A DNA stretch of 58,623 nt from JAHWKV01 sp040905365. Its GTDB lineage: Bacteria; Actinomycetota; CADDZG01; JAHWKV01. The stretch is from NCBI GenBank assembly GCA_040905365.1, contig JBBDRQ010000009.1, positions 1-58,623 on the forward strand, read 5' to 3'. Of this stretch, positions 10,076-18,763 are shown one piece after another (the stretch's first letter is position 1; each line of letters opens with the position of its first letter). The position numbers and the translations under genes were made by a program. The notes under the pieces are model-generated. The model was given only the letters and a program-made list of their open reading frames with translations. It made no database searches and was not told the origin of the DNA.

Positions 10076-10518
10076 TGTCCGTCGATGGGCGCAGCCGGTC
10101 CGACGCCCCCTCCGGAGCTGTGTTTTGGATCCTGTTCGCGCTCGGTTGGTCCATCGTGCTTTACGGGCTGTACGGAACCTTCGACCAGGCCGCACGCACG
10201 CGCCCGCACTCGTTTGGACCTTGGTTCATCGGATCCGCTTTGGTGCACGACATGCTGGTCGCCCCCGCTGCGATTGCGGTGGGGGTGGCGGTGGTGAAGG
10301 CTGTGCCGGTCCGTATCCGCCGGTACGTTCAGGCCGGACTGATCATCTCCGCAGGGGTTATCGCCGTGGCGTTTCCCCTACTGCTGGGGCTGGGCGGTCC
10401 GGCCGGAAACCCCAGCGCGCTGCCCCACAACTACTTGATCAACACCGCGGTGGTTCTCGGTGTGGTGTGGTCGGGTGTCGCGGTGGCGGTGGTATTGAGG
10501 CGGATCAGAACAAACTGA
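10075..10518 (+). CDS. Four-TM membrane protein
   Basis: 147 residues starting at ATG 10075, which overlaps the upstream stop by one base (TGATG), so it is translationally coupled to the molybdoenzyme. Four hydrophobic helices are seen (about 15-35, 55-75, 84-105, 122-142). His residues in TRPHSFG and ALVHDML could face cofactors. It may be a subunit or quinone-side partner of the oxidoreductase, but no family is recognised. Its last 14 bp overlap tail-to-tail with helD. Confidence 0.72.
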   Translation: MSVDGRSRSDAPSGAVFWILFALGWSIVLYGLYGTFDQAARTRPHSFGPWFIGSALVHDMLVAPAAIAVGVAVVKAVPVRIRRYVQAGLIISAGVIAVAFPLLLGLGGPAGNPSALPHNYLINTAVVLGVVWSGVAVAVVLRRIRTN

Positions 10519-12616
10519 GCGGCGCGGCGCGCGGTGCCGGCCCGGTGACCACTGCCAGCCGTTTGGTTGCTCGGGTGGCACCGATAAGCACTAAGGAGGC
10601 GCCGGCGGGTTGGGAAACGTCCAGCGCTTCGGGACGGTGCAGGACGACGTTGTCGAACTCCAGACCCTTGGCTTCCAGCGCCGACAAGACGTCGGCGGAC
10701 CCCGCCGCCTTTTCGACGTCGGCCCGGCCGGCGTCGTCGGCCACTATGAAGCACCCCGATCCGGGCTGCTCCTGCAGCCACGCGGCGGCTTGGGCGAGGG
10801 CCGGCTCGGGGGAGGTGTCGAAGTCGAAAAATACCGGCTCATCGCCGGTGCGGATGGAGGTCAGCTCCCCCAAATCCAAACCCGACGCCCGCTCGGCATA
10901 GTCCATGATCTGGCTTGGCGTGCGGTAGTTGATGCCTAGTTTGAACTTGAGGGGCTTTTGGTTCTTGAGCGTACGGTGGATGGCCTCGTCCATCTGCTCC
11001 GGGGAGCTCAGCGTTGCCTGCAGCGGATCGCCGACCACGGTCCAGGTGGCGTCGGGCCCCCGCCGTGCCAGCATGCGCCACTGCATCGGGGTGAGATCCT
11101 GCGCCTCATCCACGACGATGTGTCCGAAGTCCGAGCTCTGTTCGGTGAAATCGCCGGCCGCGGTGGAGGTGAGCCCTAGGTCGTTTTCCAAAGGGTCTGC
11201 CTCCTGGGGCGCGGTCCCGGAGCGGTCGGGCTCTGCACCGGGAGCCGGGCCGAGCAGCCAGTCGAGCTCATCGAGCAGCGGCACATCGCCGACTTGAATT
11301 CCGGCGGAGCCAGACATCTGATCGATCAGCGCCCGGCTTTGCTGCCGGGTGAAGTGCTTGTGCAGGATCGGGGCCAGTGAGTCGAGCCGGCGGCGCATCT
11401 GGTGAATGGTCTCGAGCGCAGACCGGCGCGGCAGCAGCGCCTCGACGGCGTCGACTACCCGGGTATCGCCGGCCAGATCGCGGGCCAAGCTCTTCACGTC
11501 GCCGGCCGCGGCGTGCTTGCGTCCCGGCGTTTGCAGCAGGCGGCGGGCCAGGTTGCGTACCAGGGCGGGGCCGCAGGCGTTGAAGTCCCGTCCGGCCGCG
11601 TTCAGCGTTTGGGTGCGAAGCTCCTGCAACTCGGCGCCGAGCAGGCGAACCAGGTGCCCGTTGACGGTGAGAGAAAGCCGTTCGGGTGGCGGTGGGTAGG
11701 TGGCGAGCAGGTAGCTCTTTACGACCTTGGCCATCTGCGAGCTGCCTTTAAGGCGAGCCACCTCCAGCGGCTCGCGGCCCTCGGCCACCACCCCTTCGAA
11801 CAGATCGTAGACCGAGCGGATGGCAACGGACGTTTCGCCCAAGGAGGGCAGGACGCGGCTTATGTACCTGCTAAAGCGCCGGCCGGGCCCCACGACCAGC
11901 ACGCCCCGGCGCTCCAGCTCGGCCGAGCGTTCGTACATCAGGTAGGCGGTGCGGTGCAGGGCTACGACGGACTTGCCGGTGCCGGGGCCGCCGGTGAGGA
12001 CCACACTGATCCTTGGGTCGCTGCGTATAACCTCGTCCTGCTCGGCTTGAATGGTGGCCACAATGTCCTGCATGAACTGCCCGCGCTCGGCGATCAGCGC
12101 GTGCATGAGCGCTCCTTCGCCTGCGACCACCGCCAGGCCGTCGGCTGCATCGGAAGCCAGCAGGTCGTCGTTGATATCCACGACCCTGCGCCCGTGGGTT
12201 ACCAGCGTGCGGCGGCGGATCACTCCCTGCGGGGAGCGGGCGGTGGCGCGGTAGAAGGCGGAGCCGACCGGCGCCCGCCAGTCGATGAGGATCCGGTGAT
12301 GCGCATCGTCGGCCATCCCTATACGACCCACGTATAGTGGTCCCGGCTCGTTCTCACAATCCAGGCGGCCGAACACCAGCTGGTGCTCGCTGGCCGAGAC
12401 GGCCTGCAGCCTGCGGCGCGAGTAGCTGGCGAACACCTCTCGCTCGAAGATCGATTGCGGGGTGCTGGTGTCCCGCTCGACCGACTCCTGAAGGCTCAGG
12501 CGTGCCTGCTCGCGCAGCTGGTCCAGCCGGTCGTAGCACAGGTCGACGTGCTTTTGTTCCTCGGCGAGCTCAGCTTCGTACACGGCGGTTTCGATAGCGA
12601 TAACGGGAGTCCTCAA
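10505..12616 (-). CDS. helD: HelD-like superfamily 1 helicase, RNA polymerase recycling factor
   Basis: 703 residues. The N-terminal coiled-coil (EAELAEEQKHVDLCYDRL) is the HelD arm that enters the RNA polymerase secondary channel. Walker A is TGGPGTGKSVVAL near residue 210, Walker B is VVDEAQDL near 500, and later motifs INYRTPSQI and the C-terminal LEAKGLEFDNV follow UvrD order. HelD releases stalled RNA polymerase from DNA using ATP. The start is uncertain: TTG 12616 is the longest, and GTG 12583 nearer the coiled-coil is possible. It is monocistronic and overlaps the convergent membrane protein. Confidence 0.88.
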   Translation of the reverse strand: MRTPVIAIETAVYEAELAEEQKHVDLCYDRLDQLREQARLSLQESVERDTSTPQSIFEREVFASYSRRRLQAVSASEHQLVFGRLDCENEPGPLYVGRIGMADDAHHRILIDWRAPVGSAFYRATARSPQGVIRRRTLVTHGRRVVDINDDLLASDAADGLAVVAGEGALMHALIAERGQFMQDIVATIQAEQDEVIRSDPRISVVLTGGPGTGKSVVALHRTAYLMYERSAELERRGVLVVGPGRRFSRYISRVLPSLGETSVAIRSVYDLFEGVVAEGREPLEVARLKGSSQMAKVVKSYLLATYPPPPERLSLTVNGHLVRLLGAELQELRTQTLNAAGRDFNACGPALVRNLARRLLQTPGRKHAAAGDVKSLARDLAGDTRVVDAVEALLPRRSALETIHQMRRRLDSLAPILHKHFTRQQSRALIDQMSGSAGIQVGDVPLLDELDWLLGPAPGAEPDRSGTAPQEADPLENDLGLTSTAAGDFTEQSSDFGHIVVDEAQDLTPMQWRMLARRGPDATWTVVGDPLQATLSSPEQMDEAIHRTLKNQKPLKFKLGINYRTPSQIMDYAERASGLDLGELTSIRTGDEPVFFDFDTSPEPALAQAAAWLQEQPGSGCFIVADDAGRADVEKAAGSADVLSALEAKGLEFDNVVLHRPEALDVSQPAGASLVLIGATRATKRLAVVTGPAPRAAPLSLF

Positions 12617-12662
12617 TCGGCGAACTAGGCATCTTACACAAGACCGGCGGGAGCCGGCGCGA

Positions 12663-13184
12663 CTACCAGGAGTAGGTTTGTTTGTTGACCGCCAGGTAGG
12701 TGAATATCTCGGTCGAGCGGATTCCTTCGATGGTGCGGATGCGGTCGTTGACCAGGTCGTACAGGGAGTGCATGTCGGTACAGACGATCTCTGCCAGTAA
12801 ATCGAAGCGCCCGGCAGTGGTCACCACGTACTCGACCTCATGGATGTCACTGAGTGCGTCGGCGATGGGTTTGACGGTGCCCTCGGCCATGATTCCGATC
12901 ATGGCCTGCACCGCAAGGCCGAGTGTGGTGGGGTCGGCGACCGCCACGACCTGTATTACTCCGGCATCGAGCAGCCGCTGTACCCGCTGCCGGGCCGCGG
13001 CTTGAGACAGTCCGACCGCGGGTCCGAGCTTGGAGTAGGGCATCCGGCCGTCCAGCTGAAGGTTGCGGATTATTTCGCGGTCGACCTCATCTATGTCGAT
13101 TGGACTGTCGAGGGAGCTCAATTGTGCGGACTGCGAGGGCAGGGCCGGATGCAGCGCACCTCGGGAAACCTCCTTGGTTGCCAT
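12663..13184 (-). CDS. Lrp/AsnC-family transcriptional regulator
   Basis: 173 residues. The helix-turn-helix lies at about 30-80 (IDEVDREIIRNLQLDGRMPYSKLGPAVGLS...), followed by the RAM ligand-binding domain with VQAMIGIMAEG, VVTTAGRFDLLAEIVC and IRSTEIFTYLAV. Lrp/AsnC proteins form octamers that sense amino acids. It has an N-terminal extension of about 28 residues. It lies directly downstream of an aminotransferase (27-nt gap, same strand), so it probably controls the amino-acid catabolic genes of this island, perhaps through the inverted repeat at 14687-14703. Confidence 0.92.
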   Translation of the reverse strand: MATKEVSRGALHPALPSQSAQLSSLDSPIDIDEVDREIIRNLQLDGRMPYSKLGPAVGLSQAAARQRVQRLLDAGVIQVVAVADPTTLGLAVQAMIGIMAEGTVKPIADALSDIHEVEYVVTTAGRFDLLAEIVCTDMHSLYDLVNDRIRTIEGIRSTEIFTYLAVNKQTYSW

Positions 13185-13211
13185 ATATCGGATGCTGAAA
13201 ACTCTAGTCGA

Positions 13212-14594
13212 TTATGCGGCGCGCGGCCGGCGACGGCGGATCTTGCGCCACGCCTCTACCAGCGCTTGGCGAATGACGGCGGTCATCTGTGCGAACTCCT
13301 CCGGTCCGGCGGTCAACGGCGGGGCGAGCTGGATGACCGGATCGCCCCGGTTGTCCGCACGGCAGATCAGCCCTAGTTCCAGCATGCGCTTGGGGAGGAA
13401 CTGCTTGGTCAGCCAAGTGGACTCCTCGGCGCTGAAAGCCTCACCGCCCTTGGTGAGCTCGACCGCCCAGAAATAGCCCATTCCCCGGACGTCGGCCACT
13501 ATCGGAAGATCCCGAAGCGTGTCGAGGTGGGCCTGGAACTCGTCCTCGAAGGTGCGTACCCGGGCGGGCAGGCCCTCGGCCTCCATCAGGTCGAGGTTGG
13601 CGAGCCCGGCCGCGCAGCTCACGGGGTGCCCGCCGAAGGTGAAGCCGTGCAGGAACGTAGATCCCTCGGCGGCAAACGGTTCGGCGATCCGGTCGCTGAT
13701 CAGTACTCCGCCCAGCGGAGCGTAGCCGGAGGTGGCGCCTTTGGCGAAAGCGATCATGTCCGGCTGGTAGCCGAGCCGGTTGGCGCCGAACCAGTCGCCG
13801 AGGCGCCCGAACCCGGTCAACACTTCGTCGGAGATCATCAAGACTCCGTAGCGGTCACAAATCTCGCGCACCCGGGTGAAGTACGCCGGCGGAGCGGTCA
13901 GGCAGCCGCCCGCGTTCTGTACCGGTTCGACGACCACGGCCGCTACCGAGGCGGGGCCCTCGGCCAGGATTGCTGCCTCAATGTCGTCGGCGCAGGCCAG
14001 GGTGCAGGCAACTTGCCCGGCGCACATGGTGCAGTGCAGGCGGTTGGTGTTGGCTGCGTGGCGGGTCTGGTTGCTGATCATCGGCAGGTACGGCTGGCGG
14101 ATGGCCTCGTGGCCGGTTATGGCCAGTGCGCCCAGCGAGGTCCCGTGGTAGGAAAGCTTGCGCGCGATGACCTTGTGCCGCTCGGGCTGGCCGATCTGCA
14201 GGTAGTACTGGCGGGCCAGCTTCCAGGCCGACTCGATGGCCTCGCTGCCGCCGGAGACAAAGAAAACTCGGTTGAGGTCCCCGGGGGCCAGTCCGGCGAG
14301 ACGCTCGGCCAAAGCTACGCCAGCCGGGTGAACGAAGCCGAACATCGGGTAGTAGGCAAGCGTTTCCGCCTGCTTGGCCATGGCTTGAACGATTTCCTGG
14401 CGTCCGTGCCCGACTTGGGTCACGAACAGGCCGGCTAGGCCGTCCAGATAGCGGTTGCCGGAGGTGTCCCAGACGTACAGGCCCTCACCGCGCTCGATAA
14501 CGATGAGGTCGGCGCCCTCGTTGCCCGGTAGCGGGGCAAAGTGGAGCCAGAGGTGCTCGCTGGCTGCCTTTTTGATACTGGTGTCGTCTTGCAT
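13212..14594 (-). CDS. Class III (omega) aminotransferase with Cys cluster
   Basis: 460 residues, PLP fold type I. Pyridoxal Lys285 lies in IAFAKGATSGYAPLG, the cofactor-binding SGGSEAIE is at 114-121 and the catalytic Asp in MISDEVLTGFGR at 253-264. This resembles beta-alanine:pyruvate or putrescine/diaminobutyrate-type transaminases. An insertion at 186-203 holds Cys188-x2-Cys191-x5-Cys197-x3-Cys201, an uncommon cluster that might bind metal. ATG 14594 has a clear Shine-Dalgarno (GGAGGAGCG). It sits upstream of the Lrp regulator and shares the island with amine/amide-degrading enzymes. The amino donor cannot be assigned. Confidence 0.9.
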   Translation of the reverse strand: MQDDTSIKKAASEHLWLHFAPLPGNEGADLIVIERGEGLYVWDTSGNRYLDGLAGLFVTQVGHGRQEIVQAMAKQAETLAYYPMFGFVHPAGVALAERLAGLAPGDLNRVFFVSGGSEAIESAWKLARQYYLQIGQPERHKVIARKLSYHGTSLGALAITGHEAIRQPYLPMISNQTRHAANTNRLHCTMCAGQVACTLACADDIEAAILAEGPASVAAVVVEPVQNAGGCLTAPPAYFTRVREICDRYGVLMISDEVLTGFGRLGDWFGANRLGYQPDMIAFAKGATSGYAPLGGVLISDRIAEPFAAEGSTFLHGFTFGGHPVSCAAGLANLDLMEAEGLPARVRTFEDEFQAHLDTLRDLPIVADVRGMGYFWAVELTKGGEAFSAEESTWLTKQFLPKRMLELGLICRADNRGDPVIQLAPPLTAGPEEFAQMTAVIRQALVEAWRKIRRRRPRAA

Positions 14595-14686
14595 CGCGCT
14601 CCTCCAAGCCCGACCCCGCGTAAGGTTTCGTTTTCACGTTCCTGCCACCGGTCTAACGATATATTCACTTGTCTCAGTGTAACATC

Positions 14687-14703
14687 ACAAGCAAATAGCT
14701 TGT
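14687..14703. promoter_or_regulatory. Inverted repeat upstream of aminotransferase
   Basis: ACAAGC-AAATA-GCTTGT, perfect 6-bp arms around a 5-nt AT-rich centre, lies about 95 bp upstream of the aminotransferase start in an AT-rich 219-bp intergenic region. It is a candidate operator for the Lrp/AsnC regulator of this operon or another factor. No matching copy was seen elsewhere in the island. Confidence 0.35.
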
Positions 14704-14813
14704 TTCAGTTGCGTAAAATCGACGAATTAAAACTTCCTTAATGTTTAAGAAAAGCAAGGGAAATTGGAGGTTTAGCGGTACCAGTGCCGGTTATCTGGCG
14801 CCTTCGGTTCCCG

Positions 14814-17681
14814 TTAGCGCCTACGGGAGGCCATTCGCAGAACCTGGGCTGCGTGCAGGGCGTCCCGGCCGGTGGTCTGGGCTATCTGCTCCCTGCAGCT
14901 GAAGCCGTCGGTTATGAGCAGGGTTTGCGCACCGGTATCCCGCACCGCCGGAAGTAGTACCCGCTCGCCGCAGGCGATCGAGACGTCGTAGTGCTCTTTT
15001 TCGAACCCGAAGGCGCCGGCCATGCCGCAGCAGCCGGAGTCAGGAACCGTCAGGTCGAGCCCGATTCCCTCCAGCAGCTTGCGGTCCGGTCCCATGCCTA
15101 TGACCGACTTGTGATGGCAGTGCCCGTGCAGGAGGGCCGAGCTCGGCATCCGTGGCGGCTCGTACCCCTCGAGCTGCTCGGTTAGGAACTCGGCTAGGGA
15201 GAAGGACTGCTGCTTAAGGCGCGCCGCGCGCGCATCGTCGGGGAGCAGGTTGGTCATCTCGTCCCGGAAGACGGCCAGGCAGCTTGGTTCGAGCACCACC
15301 ACCGGGGTTCCGTCGGAGATTTGCGGCTCGAGCACGTCGAGTATCTGCCTGAGCTGCCGCCGGGCCAGCCCGAGCATGCCGAAGTCGTAGAGGGGGCGGC
15401 CGCAGCACAGGGAGCGGGGCGGAATCGAGACCCGGCAGCCGGCTCCGGCCAGTACATCCACCCCTGCGTGCAGTACCTCGGGGTGCATAAAGGCGTTGAA
15501 GGTGTCCGGCCAGAGTAGCACCGGTGGTCCGCCGGATTCGGGGGCGGCCGGCGCAGTGAACCCCCTACGGAAGTCGATCTCCGCCAGCCTGGGTATCCGG
15601 CGCTGCGGCGCGATGCCGCCGAGCTTCTTGGCTGTGCTTTCCACGCCGGGCACCGCTAGCAGAGCGTTGGCCAGTCCGGGGGCCCGCGACCCGGCGCTTA
15701 GCCACCAGTGGATGAGGCCCATGGAGTACGCGGAGGACGGGCGCAGCCGCCGGCGATAGTAGTGGGAGAGAAACTCCGCCTTGTAGGTGGCCATATCCAC
15801 GTTGACCGGACATTCGCTCTTGCAGCCCTTGCAGGCCAGGCACAGATCCAGCGCCTCTTTCACGCCCTGCTCGCTGTCCCGGGCCCGAGGCCCCTCCTGG
15901 AGGAGCTCGAACAACAAACGAGCGCGGCCGCGGGTGGAGTGTTTTTCCTCCCGGGTGACCATGTAGCTGGGGCACATAACCCCGGTGTCGTTGCGGCACC
16001 GGCCCACGCCGACGCAGCGCGTGGCGGCGCCGGCGAAGCCCTCGGGGTCGTTGGGAAAGGCAAACATAGTGGCGGCCTGGGACGGCCGGTAGGCGGTGCC
16101 CAGGCGCAGGTGCTCGTCGACCGGGTAGGCGTCCACCAGCTTGCCTGGGTTCATCTTGCCGGCAGGATCCCAGATTCTCTTGAAGGTTCGAAACGCCTCC
16201 ATCAGCCGGGGGCCGAACATCTTCGGCAGCAGGGATCCGCGGGCCTGGCCGTCGCCGTGCTCTCCGGAAAGCGAGCCCCCCATGGCCAGCGTGAGGTCGG
16301 CAGCCTCCTCCACGAACGAGCGGAAGGCGGCGATACCCGGCGCGCTGCGAAGGTCAAACGGTATCCGGGTGTGTACGCACCCGTCGCCGAAGTGACCGTA
16401 CAGGGCCGCCTTGTAGCCGTACGAGCTCATCAGTTCCACCAGGCCGCGCAGGTACTCGCCGAGGCGGTCCGGAGGGACGGCCGAGTCCTCCCACCCCGCC
16501 CAGGCCGGCGGCTGGCCGGGGACGAAGGAGGTAGCGCCCAGCGCCGACTTGCGGATCAACCAAATGCGGGCCTGCTGGCCGGGATCGTCGAAGATGCGGG
16601 CGTTCACTCCGTTGCCGAGCGCCGCGACCAGGTCCTCGGCCTTGCGCCGGGCATCTACGGAGTCCTCACCGCCGAACTCGGCCAGCAGCCACCCGCCGCC
16701 CGCTGGAAGCATCGGCAGGTCCTGCAGCGACAGTTTCATCGTGCGCACGCACTGGATGAGGTACTCGTCCATGCCCTCCAGCCCGATGGGGGAGTGCGTG
16801 AGGATCTCGGGCACCCGGTCGGCGGCGCTGAACACGTCCTCGAAGCCCAGCACTGCCAGGCAGTGGGCCGGGGGGTTGGTCAGCAGCTTGACCTTGGCTC
16901 TCAGCACAATCGCGCAGGTGCTTTCGCTGCCCACCAAAGACCGGGCGAGGTTGAACCCCCGTTCGGGCAGCAGCTCGTCGAGGTTGTAACCGGAGACCCG
17001 GCGGGGAAGCTGGGGGAAGTGATCCCTTATCTGCGCGGCGTTGCCGTCGACCAGCGCGCGCAGTCCCAGGTAGAGGTCCGCGTTGGGCGCGGTCGAACCG
17101 GTGATGCGCTCGTAGTCGGTTTCGGAGGTGGCCCCTACCCAGGTACGCAGGCCCTCGTAGGTTAGGACTTCCAGCTCCTCGACGTTCTCGACGGTCTTGC
17201 CCGCCCACACCGAGCGCACTCCGCAGGAGTTGTTTCCGATCATCCCGCCGATCGTGCAGCGGTCGTGGGTTGCGGGGTCCGGGCCGAAAGTGAGGCCGTG
17301 CCGGTTGGCGGCGTTGCGCAGCGAATCGCAGATGACGCCCGGTTCGACGGTTGCGGTGCGGGCGTCGGGATCGAGCTCCACCAGTCGGTCGAGGTACTTG
17401 GAGGTGTCCATCACCACTCCGTCGTTGCAGCACTGGCCGGCCAGGCTGGTGCCTGCGCCCCGCATGAACATCGATGCGCCGTGCTGCCGGCAGATCTCGG
17501 TGGCCGCGACGATATCGTCGATGCGCTTGGGGACGACCACGCCCAGGGGCAACTGCCGGTAGTTGGAGGCGTCGGTGGAGTACAGGGCCCGGTCGGAATC
17601 GGAAAAACGGACCTCGCCCTCCAGGGCGCTCTCCAGCTGTTGGGCTAGGCCTCGGGTGTCCGGCTCGGTCGGGTTGCTCAC
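14814..17681 (-). CDS. FAD-binding and 4Fe-4S dehydrogenase (YdiJ/D-2-hydroxyacid dehydrogenase type)
   Basis: 955 residues, one chain combining GlcD-like and GlcF-like halves. The PCMH FAD domain (about 45-270) has RGAGTSLAGQCC (74-85) and IGGMIGNNSCG; the C-terminal oxidase cap has GHFGDGCVH (429-437) and SGEHGDGQARG (472-482). Ferredoxin-type cysteines follow: C556, C562, C570 and C614-x2-C617-x2-C620-x3-C624. Two CCG modules (SLCCGRPLYD and SGCCGMAGAFG) come last. This is the architecture of YdiJ, a D-2-hydroxyglutarate dehydrogenase in E. coli, and of fused D-lactate dehydrogenases. It starts at GTG 17681, divergent from a D-2-hydroxyacid dehydrogenase, which supports a 2-hydroxyacid substrate. 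Confidence 0.9.
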   Translation of the reverse strand: MSNPTEPDTRGLAQQLESALEGEVRFSDSDRALYSTDASNYRQLPLGVVVPKRIDDIVAATEICRQHGASMFMRGAGTSLAGQCCNDGVVMDTSKYLDRLVELDPDARTATVEPGVICDSLRNAANRHGLTFGPDPATHDRCTIGGMIGNNSCGVRSVWAGKTVENVEELEVLTYEGLRTWVGATSETDYERITGSTAPNADLYLGLRALVDGNAAQIRDHFPQLPRRVSGYNLDELLPERGFNLARSLVGSESTCAIVLRAKVKLLTNPPAHCLAVLGFEDVFSAADRVPEILTHSPIGLEGMDEYLIQCVRTMKLSLQDLPMLPAGGGWLLAEFGGEDSVDARRKAEDLVAALGNGVNARIFDDPGQQARIWLIRKSALGATSFVPGQPPAWAGWEDSAVPPDRLGEYLRGLVELMSSYGYKAALYGHFGDGCVHTRIPFDLRSAPGIAAFRSFVEEAADLTLAMGGSLSGEHGDGQARGSLLPKMFGPRLMEAFRTFKRIWDPAGKMNPGKLVDAYPVDEHLRLGTAYRPSQAATMFAFPNDPEGFAGAATRCVGVGRCRNDTGVMCPSYMVTREEKHSTRGRARLLFELLQEGPRARDSEQGVKEALDLCLACKGCKSECPVNVDMATYKAEFLSHYYRRRLRPSSAYSMGLIHWWLSAGSRAPGLANALLAVPGVESTAKKLGGIAPQRRIPRLAEIDFRRGFTAPAAPESGGPPVLLWPDTFNAFMHPEVLHAGVDVLAGAGCRVSIPPRSLCCGRPLYDFGMLGLARRQLRQILDVLEPQISDGTPVVVLEPSCLAVFRDEMTNLLPDDARAARLKQQSFSLAEFLTEQLEGYEPPRMPSSALLHGHCHHKSVIGMGPDRKLLEGIGLDLTVPDSGCCGMAGAFGFEKEHYDVSIACGERVLLPAVRDTGAQTLLITDGFSCREQIAQTTGRDALHAAQVLRMASRRR

Positions 17682-17743
17682 ACAAAGAGACTAAGGGTTA
17701 CGGGCTCGAGGAGTCGGGGAAGGTCGTCGCCGGCGTCCGCCTG

Positions 17744-17749
17744 TACGAT
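17744..17749 (+). promoter_or_regulatory. Candidate -10 element TACGAT
   Basis: TACGAT lies 9 nt before ATG 17759 in the 77-bp divergent spacer. It predicts a very short leader. Spacing is looser than at the other leaderless starts, and no -35 box is clear. Confidence 0.3.
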
Positions 17750-17758
17750 GGCTGGGTC

Positions 17759-18763
17759 ATGCAAGATCAGGCGCGTTTGGGCGGTTCGCGAACCACTGTC
17801 GTCGTACTGGTTCCCGAGGATGAAGGGATGCCTCCGGGTCTGGATGCCTTGGGCTCTTCGGCCGATGTGCGGCTGGCGCAGACCGACGGCGAGCTGGGTG
17901 AGGTTATAGGCGAGGCGGAGGTGCTGTGCGTCTGGGACTTTCGCCGGCCGCGGCTGGCGCGCTTTTGGGCGGACGCGGTGCAGCTCAAGTGGGTGCATGC
18001 GTCGAGCGCGGGGGTCGATGCGGTGCTGTTCGATGAGCTGGTCGATTCCGACGTGGTGGTGACCAATACCCGGGGAGTGCTCGACGATTCGATCGCTGAG
18101 TACGTGCTGGGCGCCATCCTGGCCTTTACCAAAGACGTCCCTGCCACGATTCGTCTGCAGCAACAGCGCCGCTGGCGCCACCGTGACACCGAGCGGGCGG
18201 CGGGCCGGCGCGTCCTCGTGCTGGGCGCCGGCTCGATCGGCCGTGCGGTGGGACGCCTGTGCCGCTGTGCGGGTATGGTCGTGGAAGGCTTGGGCAGCCG
18301 TCCCAGGCCCGGTGACGAGGTGTTTGAACAGGTGGTTGGACCCGACGGTCTCGACGATGCGCTCAGCCGGGCGGATTTCGTAGTGGCTTGCCTCCCGCTG
18401 ACCGCCCAAACCCGGGGCTTGATCGGCCCGGAGGAGTTCGGGGCGATGCCGCGGGGGTCGCGGTTTATCAACGTGGCGCGGGGTCCGGTTGTCGACGAGG
18501 GGGCTTTGGTGGCGGCGCTCGAGTCGGGACATCTTGCCGGAGCCGCGCTCGATGTCTTTGAGCAGGAGCCGTTGCCGGAGGATCACCCTTTCTGGAAGAT
18601 GGAGCAGGTAATGGTCACGGCACATCAAGCCGGCGACTTTGTCGGATGGGAGGAGGCGTTTTCGGCAATGTTCATGGAGAACTTCAGGCGTTTTGTGAGC
18701 GGCGAGCCGTTGGACAACGTCGTGGACAAGCGGCGCATGGTGCCGCCGGCGGAAAAAGTATGA
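17759..18763 (+). CDS. D-2-hydroxyacid dehydrogenase, NAD(P)-dependent
   Basis: 334 residues. The nucleotide-binding motif is VLVLGAGSIGRAVGR near 152-166. Catalytic Arg lies in NVARGPVVDEGAL, Glu in DVFEQEPLPEDHP and His in VTAHQAGD near the C-terminus. It resembles GhrA-type glyoxylate/hydroxypyruvate reductases. ATG 17759 is chosen because the family N-terminus (TTVVVLVPED) follows soon after; longer in-frame extensions would overlap the divergent dehydrogenase. It overlaps the amidase start in ATGA, so the two are co-translated. Likely interconverts a 2-oxoacid and a D-2-hydroxyacid in the same pathway as the FAD enzyme. Confidence 0.9.
   Translation: MQDQARLGGSRTTVVVLVPEDEGMPPGLDALGSSADVRLAQTDGELGEVIGEAEVLCVWDFRRPRLARFWADAVQLKWVHASSAGVDAVLFDELVDSDVVVTNTRGVLDDSIAEYVLGAILAFTKDVPATIRLQQQRRWRHRDTERAAGRRVLVLGAGSIGRAVGRLCRCAGMVVEGLGSRPRPGDEVFEQVVGPDGLDDALSRADFVVACLPLTAQTRGLIGPEEFGAMPRGSRFINVARGPVVDEGALVAALESGHLAGAALDVFEQEPLPEDHPFWKMEQVMVTAHQAGDFVGWEEAFSAMFMENFRRFVSGEPLDNVVDKRRMVPPAEKV

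Noticed and set aside
13185..13211. Separate promoter for the Lrp gene
   Set aside because: Only 27 nt after the aminotransferase stop; a TAGAGT is present at the edge but 16 nt from the ATG, so it is not convincing.
15708..17165. 485-aa plus-strand frame inside the FAD/Fe-S gene
   Set aside because: Antisense frame rich in Ala/Gly/His with no motif; the minus strand has all cofactor motifs.
17474..17758. 95-residue N-terminal extension of the D-2-hydroxyacid dehydrogenase
   Set aside because: Arg/Pro-rich, overlaps the divergent FAD/Fe-S gene, and family similarity starts after ATG 17759.
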